64,000 nucleotides of DNA from Symbiodinium natans (taxonomy: Eukaryota > Sar > Dinophyceae > Suessiales > Symbiodiniaceae): NCBI GenBank assembly GCA_905221605.1, contig CAJNDS010002298.1, positions 112,085-176,084 of the forward strand, read 5' to 3'. The notes under the pieces are model-generated. The model worked only from the letters and a program-made list of their open reading frames with translations, searched no databases and was not told the DNA's origin. Made by a program: the position numbers and the translations under genes. Shown piece by piece: positions 54,905-64,000 of this stretch (the first letter of the stretch is position 1; each line of letters opens with the position of its first letter).

Positions 54905-56230
54905 AGCTCCTTTGTCTACTTCTTGTCCATTCTTCTCTGGGCTTGGGCTTGCCATGACAGCTGTTCTGAAGTGTAACATGGTACCCCCCCCCCTCAACGA
55001 GGTTCAGGTGAGGGACGTGCATTCCAGCGTCGGCTTCGTTGTCTTGCAGCGAACTACGGACAGCTTCGTTAAATGGATCTGGAAACAGAAGCTGCTTCGG
55101 CACAACACGAATGCACAAGCCGAGGTGCAGCACAGATTTCAGCGTGTACCCAGTACCGTAGATGTCAAGATCGTCTTGCGATTCAGGGTTCGCTGCTGAG
55201 CCTTCAAAGGGTCTTGCAGACGTGTTGAGTCAACGTTGCAGTCCAGGAACGGCGAACACGCGGCCATCGTGAATCACAGCGGCTGCTGTTGTGCCAGACT
55301 CTCTGTCAAGCCTGACATGTGCAGACGAATTTCAGACTGCTCCATTCGCACACTGGCTAAAGAATGCATGAAGCAGGAATTCAATGTCCAGGTTCGGGAC
55401 ATGAATGCGAATGCCATGAATTTTTGTGGATGTTCTGGAGGCCGGCACTCAGGGATGGATTCTCTAAAAATTGGGAACTCCAGAATTGCTCTGCAAAATT
55501 CATCAGCATTCTCTGGGCGTGAGCACTCCAGGGTTCTCTGAGCGGCCAGGCGAGAAGAACAGCTCAGTGAAAGCTCCAACCCCATGCCGAGGGCGGGGAA
55601 GCACAACAGCAAGAGTCATTCCTTCTGGGACGCCGGGCGTAGGGGAGTACCAAATAAGGCGACCAGCAGTGGAGACGCGATAGACCCCACCTGTCATGTC
55701 CTGCCAGTCAAACACAGGCTGCAGTGGAGAACTTTGAACGGCAAGTGGCAAACACACAACACGCTCCACATGTTCTATGTGTAGCGCAAGTGCTGGTGAC
55801 CGCCAGGCTTTGGGTAAAAGAAGTAGCGGCACAAGAGCTGTGTACAAAGGACCCCAAGTCCATGCCGGGACCGTGGCTTGGGCTTTCTTTTTCACGCTTC
55901 CTCGATATGTCCTGAAACACGAAGGTGCCATCGTCGATCCTTACAGGAGGGCATGTGAGGGCAGCTGTTGGACATGTGACATAGGAGCTGTTACGCATCA
56001 AGCTGCGAAGAATAAGCTGGATGGCCGTGTTCGCACCCAAATACCTGCCGCCTTTCCACGAAACATAGCAAGCAAATTCTTTCGAGCAGACCACTCTAAA
56101 ATCATGCAAACCATACCTAGATGCACAGGTTTGAGATACGCTGCTCGGTTCAGATGCAATTATACGTACCAGTAGCAGGCTTTGGGCTTCCGCAACTAGC
56201 AATGACAGCAGAGCCATGGTAGCACTGATA
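54905..56230 (-). CDS. candidate multi-exon gene, unassigned
   Basis: Four coding-like minus-strand pieces: about 56230-55910 (RVVCSKEFACYVSWKGGRYL, RIDDGTFVFQDI), about 55705-55600 (DMTGGVYRVSTAGRLIWYSP after GGCAG), about 55540-55268 (ENADEFCRAILEFPIFRESI, FMAFAFMSRTWTLNSCFMHS, then TGA) and about 55085-54950 (FPDPFNEAVRSSLQDNEADA). Exon edges and phases were not resolved, and the stop in the third piece means more than one gene is possible. No domain is recognised. Confidence 0.33.
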
Positions 56231-56778
56231 CCTATCCCTTTTGGTTCAAGTTGGGCTGAGATGGTCAATGCGACACATTGCGACACTTGCGTGGCACTAC
56301 CAGAAAGGGAGGAAGCAGCACTGCACGCTGCGATGCGACAAGCAGCAGCATGACGTGGACACTTTGGAAGATCCTCTCTGCTGCCAAAAATCGTGGAGCC
56401 CTGGAAATTGTAGGTCCTCTGGTTCGGGGCGAAGGACCACTGGAAAGATCCATCCTCCCTGGGCTTGGGCAGGCTGGGGTGACCCCGAACAAAATCAAAC
56501 TAAAGCATTCAAGCAATCAGCGAGTCTGCAGCTTCTGAGAAGCGACTCCATTTGACACACACATCAGCGTGCAAATGGCAGTACTGGCCGAGTCAACCAA
56601 CTGAGACCAACTGAGGCGTGCACACGCTCAATGCCTTGAGGCGGTTGTTGCTAGCCTTGGTTGTATGCACAAACCTTGCGGAGCCCTGCTTATGGTGGCT
56701 CCCCCCCGCCTTGGCTGTCCTGGGACTTCCTGAACTTGCTGATCCTTCCTGCCTATGACTTCTCCTTGCAATTGGCCA

Positions 56779-56877
56779 TTGTATATATTGTATATATTGT
56801 ATATATTGTATATATTGTATATATTGTATATATTGTATATATTGTATATATTGTATATATTGTATATATTGTATATA
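56779..56877. repeat. 9-bp tandem array TTGTATATA (11 units)
   Basis: Eleven identical 9-bp units without a mismatch. Translated on the minus strand it reads I-Y-N repeats. Being a multiple of three it does not break frames. Confidence 0.97.
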
Positions 56878-57308
56878 ATGTGGGGGGAAGGGGAAGGGAC
56901 AGGCGAAACCTTTACTCCCGGCCAAATGCGCTTTTGGAAGTTCGGGGCGAAACTCAATTTTTTGTCAGCACGCGGCAAATTGCCCGCAGAGGGTGCCGAA
57001 TGTGTGGCTGGAAGCCGGGAACATGCATCTAGCAACGCGCCGCAAACCGGCCACACAAAATCTATGAGGAAAACCCGCCGCACAACCTGATTTTGAACCC
57101 ATCCCGGCATTACCCACCCCGGGACGACCCGCACGGGCGACCCGGACGGGCGACCCGGACGGGCGACCCGGACGGGCGACCCAGGGCAGACCCAGGGCAC
57201 ACCCAAAAAGCCCGCCCCAATCTGCCAGACTGGACTGCAGACCTGCTCACGTTGTTGGGGAACCTAAGCAAACTGCACTTTGACTTCTGGCGCGGCCACG
57301 TCCAACTT

Positions 57309-57485
57309 TGCAATCTTGCCTGGGCCTAGACATGTCGTTTACAAAAGTCAGAGCAAAAACTTCCAGTTGAAGACGTGCGACAGTGAGCAGAGCGTGCGGA
57401 TCTATCACGCCTTTCAGCGGCACCTGGCGTTCAAGCTCTTCGATGCTGTTCAGAGGCTCGTCGAAAGTGCATAGTGCAGAGGGAT
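57309..57485 (-). CDS. candidate exon, unassigned
   Basis: The minus-strand frame reads LCTFDEPLNSIEELERQVPL, then GVIDPHALLTVARLQLEVFA and ALTFVNDMSRPR. It ends at a GC-type donor (CCCAG|GCAAGA) near 57320. Acidic and helical, with convincing composition. The opposite strand is also open here, so the strand choice rests on composition and on the neighbouring genes. Confidence 0.4.
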
Positions 57486-57675
57486 GCAAAGGCAAAAGCT
57501 TGGTGAGGGTGTGACATCCGCATTAAAACCCTCCTTTATCCCAGAGGCAACCTATGGCAACCTGCTATGCAAGCGGAACAAACAGACCTCTCTTTGCTGC
57601 TTGCATCATTCAGTACCGTGAACTGTCAAAAGCGCACACGCACATGCACGTGCAAAAACGCGTACTCATATGCGC

Positions 57676-57992
57676 CAAACAAACAAACAAAAAGAACAAA
57701 AAGAACAAAAAGAACAAAACAAACAAACAAACAAACAAACAAACAAACAAACAAACAAACAAACAAACAAACAAACAAACAAACAAACAAACAAACAAAG
57801 CAAACAAACACACAAACAAACAAACAAACAAACAAACAAACAAACAAACAAACAAACACACAAACAAACAAACAAACAAACAAACAAACAAACAAACAAA
57901 CAAACAAACAAACAAGCAAGCAAGCAAGCAAGCAAGCAAATGCACACACACACACACACACACACCCACCCACCCACACACACACACACACT
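57676..57992. repeat. CAAA, then CAAG, CA and CCCA microsatellites
   Basis: About 240 bp of AAAC/CAAA tetranucleotides (57676-57915), then CAAG (57912-57940), then CA and CCCA (57941-57992), ending at the left border of the duplicated 0.3-kb unit. Confidence 0.96.
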
Positions 57993-58300
57993 CACACTTT
58001 GGACTCGACTTCTGTCGAACTGCAAGCTCCAACTTCTTCTAAAGGTCTGGCAAGCTTCTGGATCTGCAATGGAAATCTCTACTTATTTTGAAATGGCCAA
58101 GGATGCAGCAACAGCTTTGAGGGTGTTTTTGGGATGGCCTGCAGGTACACAGTTCAGCGTCCTGAACTGTTTCCCACTCCAAGGCATAGCTTCGCTGCAC
58201 TGGGTTTGCCAAGGAGTGCCCAATGCCCCTGCGAACTTCACTGCAGAAAGTTAAGTGCAAAACAGATGCCCTTTGGTACAGGGCTTGACACACACACACA
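57993..58300. repeat. 0.3-kb direct duplication, copy 1
   Basis: Nearly identical to 59214-59520. Differences seen: G/A at the start (TTGGACTC/TTAGACTC), a missing GTAC (CTACTTATTTT against CTACGTACTTATTTT), one G/A and one C/T. It starts where a CA array ends and runs into a short CA run. One frame ends VPNAPANF, faintly like a retroelement polymerase motif. Confidence 0.95.
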
Positions 58301-58364
58301 CCCCTCCTTGCGTTGGAGGGGAGTTTTTCGGGTTTTTTTAGGGGCATAAGAAAGTCGACTGAGA

Positions 58365-58808
58365 GGGAAACCTCAACCTGGGGACAGTAGAGCCTCGGAA
58401 TTACGTGGACTGCTTACAACGCTCGCACTCAAGACGCTGACGAGGAAACCTCAACTTGGGGACACTAGAGCCTCGGAATTACGGGGACTGCCTACAGTGA
58501 GCAAGCGAAAGAGCAGTCCACTGCCCATTGAGTCGTCTGAGATTTCCTTAGTGCGGCTGCCGGGATCGTCTTTCCGACCCTCATCGGCCTCAGCTGGATC
58601 CGTCTTCCGGATCATGTGAGAATTCCTTCGTGTGAATGCCGGAATCATCATTCCGGCCTTGAGAGTCCTTAGTTGGTTCCTTGGTCCATCATTGGCTCCA
58701 CCAGTTGTGGATATAGCAAGCACAACCCCTGCTGTATAAAGAACAAAGCCGACAAGGGGAAACTTGAACCTGGGGACACTAGAGCCTCGGAATTACAGGG
58801 ACTGCCTA
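58365..58808. repeat. three dispersed copies of a 53-bp unit
   Basis: Copies at 58365-58417, 58442-58494 and 58756-58808 share GAAACCTCAACCTGGGGACA followed by AGAGCCTCGGAATTAC and GGACTGCCTAC. Between them are shorter echoes (CCGGGATCGTCTTTCCGACC, CCGGAATCATCATTCCGGCC; and a GGATCCATGAT unit twice at 58877 and 58928). Minus-strand frames show matching peptide repeats. Confidence 0.85.
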
Positions 58809-59213
58809 CTTCGTCCGAAGCGAAACAAGAACCAGACCGCAGGTACTGCGTTGCACTCTTTGGGCGGACTCCTGGAGGATCCATGATCAGCGTCAAGCAA
58901 TTTGCACTCTGTGGGTGGAGCCGTGGGGGATCCATGATAAAGTCAAGCAATCGTGGAGCTGATTACGCAAAGTCACGTGAACTGTCTGGAAGCAAACAGA
59001 ACGAATGAGAAGCTGAATCAATTGTAAAGTCATTCGTAACAAACTTCTTTCAGGCCTGACATCAAGCAAGACAATTCATGCGTTAGTTGAAAGACTCCTC
59101 CCGTCGCTTGAGAGTCAAGGAAGTCAAAAGCTTCGGTTAAGTCAATCGTGAAGTCAGACTTGTGAGAGCATCCTCTCACGTAGTTGGCGCCCAAAGGGAT
59201 TGCCGAACTGACA

Positions 59214-59511
59214 CACACTTTAGACTCGACTTCTGTCGAACTGCAAGCTCCAACTTCTTCTAAAGGTCTGGCAAGCTTCTGGATCTGCAATGGAAATCTC
59301 TACGTACTTATTTTGAAATGGCCAAGGATGCAGCAACAGCTTTGAGGGTATTTTTGGGATGGCCTGCAGGTACACAGTTCAGCGTCCTGAACTGTTTCCC
59401 ACTCCAAGGCATAGCTTCGTTGCACTGGGTTTGCCAAGGAGTGCCCAATGCCCCTGCGAACTTCACTGCAGAAAGTTAAGTGCAAAACAGATGCCCTTTG
59501 GTACAGGGCTT

Positions 59512-59520
<9 letters not shown>
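59214..59520. repeat. 0.3-kb direct duplication, copy 2
   Basis: Second copy of the 57993-58300 unit, with a 4-bp GTAC insertion near 59304. It runs directly into the large CA-type array at 59512. The 0.9 kb between the copies carries the 53-bp repeats. Confidence 0.95.
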
Positions 59521-59576
<56 letters not shown>

Positions 59577-59645
59577 ACCCACCCACCCACCCACCCACCC
59601 ACCCACCCACCCACCCACCCACCCACCCACCCACCCACCCACCCA

Positions 59646-59685
<40 letters not shown>

Positions 59686-59743
59686 CACTCGCGCACACTC
59701 GCGCACACTCGCGCACACTCGCGCACACTCGCGCACACTCGCG

Positions 59744-59802
<59 letters not shown>

Positions 59803-59915
59803 TCCCACTGCCACTCCCACTCCCACTCCCACTCCCACTCCCACTCCCACTCCCACTCCCACTCACACTCACACTCACTCACAAGCCCATGCGCACGCAC
59901 GCACGCACGCACGCA

Positions 59916-59958
<43 letters not shown>

Positions 59959-60085
59959 ACACACACCCACGCGCACATGCGCATATACGCGCCCACACGT
60001 GCCCACACGCGCCCACACGCGCCCACACACGCGCACGCGCGGGCACATGGGCGCACACGAGCACGTGTGGCGTGCACATGCACAC
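59512..60085. repeat. compound CA-type microsatellite (about 0.57 kb)
   Basis: In order: CA (59512-59574), CCCA (59575-59645), GCAC (59646-59686), ACTCGCGCAC decamer (59687-59745), CA (59746-59799), ACTCCC (59805-59866), GCAC (59889-59920), CA (to 59955) and a GCGCCCACAC-rich end. All frames stay open, which creates false reading frames of 200-280 codons. Confidence 0.97.
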
Positions 60086-60273
60086 GCATCCCGAGCATCA
60101 TGACGAGCCAAGCCGCTGGGTCTAAAACTGCCACGATGACCAGTCCCTGCGTCCTTTGCTTCAACACATACGCAGCAGAGACACTGACTTGCAATATCTA
60201 GCTATCCTCCCGCTCTACTTGAGTTGCAAAGAACTGTGAACTGCTGCCAAAACAACATCCGGTAAAACTTCCT

Positions 60274-60450
60274 TCAATCTTTAGATCCCGGAGTCAGCAG
60301 GTTGCAGTCCGCAGAAGGGGCCACTGCCGGTGCGACCTCGGGCAAGGGTGTGATGGGAGCTATGGGAGGGCGGCCGCGACCTTCATGCTGAGGCCATTTG
60401 GAAAAACGGTTCGAAGGACGGCTTCGGCCATCAGCTACATCTGAAGATTG
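60274..60450 (-). CDS. candidate Pro-rich terminal exon, unassigned
   Basis: The minus-strand frame reads DVADGRSRPSNRFSKWPQHE, then PPIAPITPLPEVAPAVAPSA and ends LTPGSKD with a stop at 60274. Low-complexity Pro/Ala-rich C terminus. No domain. Confidence 0.33.
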   Translation of the reverse strand, partial: QSSDVADGRSRPSNRFSKWPQHEGRGRPPIAPITPLPEVAPAVAPSADCNLLTPGSKD

Positions 60451-60471
60451 CTTGAAAGGCTTTGGAACCAA

Positions 60472-63338
60472 ACACGAAAGGTGTGACTACCGATGATAGC
60501 CCGAGGTCGTTCTTCAACACCGTAGTTAGGACGTTGCATGAGTCGCGCGGTATATGCCAGTATAGATCTCAGATAGGATCTGAGCACAGAAGCGCATCAA
60601 TACCAGTCGAAAAGAAAAACTGCTCGCGGAACCGCGATTCGCATCGTACCGTGGTATACCGTGCAGCACTTCGAGTACGCCTCTCGGTCTAGATCTAATC
60701 ATCAGAGCTTAGACACCTAAATGAATGACAGCTTGCTATCCGTATATGCAGAATCCAGAACCAGGACGGGAACAAACTCAAAATCCCAGGCAATTGTGTA
60801 TACACCGAATAACCTGCACCTCTCTACCCGATTCCCCAAAGCCCAATCGGACGCCTGCTTTGACCACCTCTCGGCACCTCGGAAAGAATTCTTTGGAAAG
60901 GGCGCTGCAGCATCAGCAATCCGTCTGGAGAACCCACATGGACCATCACCATGCAACGAAGCCGTGAATCTCCGCACACTTTTCATGTGGGTGCTTTAGT
61001 GCACCCAAATGCGTGAGGTGTCCTCAGGAATCTTCGCGCTCGTAAAGAAATACTGAGGCCAACAAGGCTACGTCTGCACGGTGTGACCTTGGTTTATGTT
61101 TCCCTCATGTTTGCCCTCATGTTTTCTCTCATGTTCTTGTAAGTTGCTATAGTTTGCTCCGTCCTTTCGCCTCATTGCTCCAGTCTGAGCCCATCCTTCA
61201 CGTTTCTTCACGTTGCCTTCCTTCTGCTCCCAGAACCATGCTCATTAACCTCCTTGCCGTCGTTGTCTATCTGCTGGTTCTGCTGCTGGTTGCTGCGATA
61301 TCCGCCGAGGCCGCAGGCCTAAGGTGTTTGTGGCCACCTTTCGCCGTTTTTGCTTGCTCGGATTAAGGCAAACGCCCTGTTTTTCGGCCTGGAACCTGTT
61401 TCTGGATCCTCTATGGACCATAAGAACCTCCCTCCCGATGTTGCAAGAGCCATTTTTGACCTTCCCTGGACCCTCTATGGAACTTCTGTGGGCCCTTTAT
61501 CGGTATGGACCGGGTATCCAAGCCCTTTGTGGATATTGGCAGCCTGACTATCGGGAAGTGAACCTCAAAGAGCAGGCAAGCTTCCAGTGTCCAGGTCCAG
61601 TGAGATGAGGAAGCCATTCCTGCACCCGATCCCATGCCCAACAGAATCAACTGTTTACATAATCTGTACACACATCATGTCCTTCGTCCTGCTACTGCAC
61701 ACCCCTTTACCACAGACAGTAGACAGTGACGCCCACACACACAGTGACGAGGTGTGGGTCCACCACAAAAAGGCCTAACAGATGCATGTGCCTCGCACAG
61801 TGGCCTAATGGCGAGCATGTAGCCAGGACACTTCGTCAGGAACAGCATGGACGTGTCGGACAGGGAGGGCACCCCTGCATCAACCACAGCTGAAAGCTTC
61901 ATCTGCTTAAGGCTAGGGCTTTCCTAAGACTGTGTGCGTGTGGTGCAATCGGTACAACTTCTGCACTTGCATGTGTAGAAGGGCTCCAAACAGAAAGCCA
62001 GAAACCAACCACCAAAGCGCTACCCTAGCGCCTGAGACTGTCCCCCTGGCGTCCGTGTAGTGGCTCCAGATCAGCTTGCCATCCTTGGCCCTCCCCACCG
62101 CACTCCCAAAACCGAGCCAACCCCGAGAGTTGTGAACCAAAAGGGCACGCTTAAATGGTTGGCATTCGCTCTGCTCGCGCTTCTGTGGCACTAATCAGGG
62201 GGGGAGGGGCGGGAACATAGGTTTGACACTTCCGGAGCCAAGTTGCGTCGTGAAATGACGTATGTGACATGGCGTGAGTAGGCATTTGGCTGACAAATCA
62301 AAGGGGCACCCACCTACAAGGGCAAGATCATATACGCCCGCCTGCTTTGAGAATGTCAGAGAGACTAAAATGCGGAAGCATGGGGTGCGCTTATTTTTAG
62401 CCTCTCGAATTTGTGTCGCAAATCCTTGGCATCCATTCGTTTTAGGCTCCGGGAAACATCAAAGGGGGGGGGGGGGAAGGGGGTCGTGGCCAAGCCTGGG
62501 TGATTTCCGTCATCGGGCCACCACTCATATGCTATCATATGAAGTAGGGTTTGTATTCCTTGTACCCCCAAAAGGACACCCGGTATACACTCACCAAGAT
62601 TAAAAATGAACCTTATATACACTCACCAAAAACAGAAATATAAACCCTACTTCACATAATTACTCGATTGTGCGGTGTAAGGCCTCAGGCCATGGATATG
62701 TTGGGATATGTTGGGATATGTTGGAGCATCTGCGACAAGGCCGAGTCGTCTCGTCGCATCGTGGACATGTTCGAGGACAACTCCCGAGGATGCAACACGT
62801 TTGAGGTTAGCACTGGCACCGCATTTAAGGTACTTGCTGCTCTCAACTTGTCTGAGCCTTGAGGCAGTGGACAATCTCACACGAAAGTACTACGAACTTG
62901 GTGACCGGGGCATTTACACACCGAACACCCGGTTAATTTGATTGAGAGGGCGCATCTTCCGTTATCCGTGCGCTGCCCCTGGGCCAACTTCGTGCTGAGG
63001 ATCTGAGCTGAACTTGTAAGATCTGCCAGCGACCGTTGTTGCCTTAGTGTGTGAACAGTGTGCGAACAACGCACTCATGTAGACTAGGCTGCCAGGCACA
63101 TCCCACAAACAGCTTTCCTACAAACCCAAGATAGGAACCAAACTTAGAATCTCTAAGGCTCAGATCTTGAAAGGTCGGAATGGTTTGCACTGCGTTGGCA
63201 CATCTGCAGTGAAGAGCAACAACTCGCAGCTACGGCTAATGAGCAGTTGTGACAGCACATTGAAGTGCAGCCGGTCGCGTAGATGTTCTTCTGATCGTCG
63301 ATCAGAGGTGTGCTTCGAACCACATCGGCATAAGGTAC
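60472..63338. other. no firm gene
   Basis: A plus-strand start at 61238 encodes MLINLLAVVVYLLVLLLVAA, a strong signal peptide or membrane segment, and meets a CTAAG|GTGTTT donor at about 61321. It could be a first exon on the other strand. A 92-codon plus frame at 60721-60999 and its minus mirror are both open. The MITE copy at 62536 is listed separately. Confidence 0.3.
62536..62659. mobile_element. MITE, copy 2 (124 bp)
   Basis: Same element as 39984-40166: left end CATATGAAGTAGGGTTTG and right end near ATATAAACCCTACTTCACAT (the right end has C for T). Internal CCCCCAAAAGGACACC and two TATACACTCACCAA copies are shared. It lacks the 58-bp block present in copy 1. Confidence 0.86.
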
Positions 63339-63559
63339 CTGCAAACTACGCTGCATGAGATGCGGCAGTTTAGAGGAAAGCCACCATCAAATGTAACATG
63401 CCAGTGAGCTTTGTCGCTGTTATGGGACCAGTGCGAAAAAATAAAAAAATGCCAGATCTTGCGGGGTTTTGTGCTGCGGCTCTCCTCATGGATCCAGGCG
63501 GGGCCCTTGCTGATGTCGGGCATGACCTCCGAAAGCTCAAGAACCGTGTTATACATCAT
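63339..63559 (-). CDS. candidate first exon, unassigned
   Basis: An in-frame TGA directly precedes the ATG at 63559. The frame reads MMYNTVLELSEVMPDISKGP, AWIHEESRSTKPRKIWHFFI and HWHVTFDGGFPLNCRIS, and ends at a canonical donor (TTTGCAG|GTACCT) at 63339, phase 2. Good composition. No family is recognised. Confidence 0.42.
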
Positions 63560-64000
63560 TCATGTTAATTTGTGCTGTTTGGGCTCCTGAAGGTCCCCAC
63601 ACTTTGGCTCAGCGCTTTATGGGGAGACTTTAGGCCCCGAAGTCCGCAACAAAGGGCTGAAACTTGCTGTTAACACACTTGGGACGCATGATGCATTGAG
63701 CCGATTCAGACTGGAACCAAGCCTGCAAAGCTTACAAGATATCGAAACGAAACAAACTGGGCGAAGCTACTGCGCCCGTCAGTTACAATGCTGCAGCTGC
63801 CGGACGGATTCGGAGAACGCAAAAGAACCACGATGAAAATCATGGGACATTTTGGCAAGCAGCGTGCGGCGAGTAGCCGGTTCGGGTCGGCCCACCTTTC
63901 CTCGGACCCAAGATATGCTGACAACAAGCGCAGGCGTCGTCAAAGTCTCTCTTTTCTCTGTCCTTGATTTCTCCCTCCTTCCCCCTGTGCCTCTGCGCGC

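Noticed and set aside
57554-58254. Frames of Q-T-N-K or V-C-L-F repeats
   Set aside because: Produced by the CAAA array.
57993-58300. Gypsy-type reverse transcriptase fragment (VPNAPANF)
   Set aside because: Only eight residues resemble the LTNAPATF motif. Neither the preceding MPFG in frame nor a YxDD motif is present.
59300-60201. Frames of 190-280 codons rich in T-H or C-V
   Set aside because: Produced by the CA-type compound array.
1-64000. Relic dinoflagellate spliced-leader sequence, tRNA, 5S or snRNA genes, CRISPR
   Set aside because: Looked for by eye on both strands. No convincing copy was seen; a covariance-model search would be needed to exclude them.

Overview
The window looks like nuclear DNA of a dinoflagellate, most likely a Symbiodiniaceae alga. 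It is sparsely coding and rich in microsatellites, and it carries several interstitial tracts of the TTTAGGG/CCCTAAA repeat. Introns are numerous. Some of their donors are GC instead of GT, and many acceptors read AG followed by G. Every gene I can support with confidence lies on the minus strand, the unidirectional arrangement known from this group. Nothing bacterial, organellar or viral was seen. The organism call is inference from these traits.

Layout: a single-exon TauD/TfdA-type 2-oxoglutarate/Fe(II) oxygenase lies at 2.2-3.2 kb. From 4.9 to 33.1 kb there are scattered minus-strand exon-like segments, one of them HECT-like (9.7 kb), among simple repeats, a long CCA-rich minisatellite (25.4-26.1 kb) and telomere-like tracts. 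A SNAPC3/SNAP50 homologue (snRNA-activating complex subunit) lies at 37.8-39.8 kb, with a miniature inverted-repeat element (MITE) just upstream at 40.0-40.2 kb. A second copy of that element is at 62.5 kb.

The richest region is 41.5-49.2 kb. Reading the minus strand exon by exon gives a multi-exon gene for a YeeE/YedE-type (Sulf_transp plus DUF6691) membrane transporter, starting at 49213. It has at least eleven phase-compatible exons and two or three GC donors. Its 1.9-kb fourth intron holds a whole amidohydrolase-2 family gene (dihydroxybenzoate/resorcylate decarboxylase-like) on the same strand, so one gene is nested in another.

From 49.5 to 64 kb there are an EF-hand exon (50.5 kb), more unassigned minus-strand exons (51, 55-56, 57.3, 60.3 and 63.4 kb), a 324-bp CTT/AAG array (53 kb), a 9-bp TATA-rich array (56.8 kb), and a 0.3-kb direct duplication (58.0 and 59.2 kb) bordered by CA and CAAA arrays.

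The oxygenase, the transporter and the decarboxylase-like protein have no evident shared pathway. SNAPC3 would act on small nuclear RNA promoters and, by inference, spliced-leader RNA promoters. Exon calls without a recognised domain rest on reading-frame quality and splice signals only and are given low confidence.
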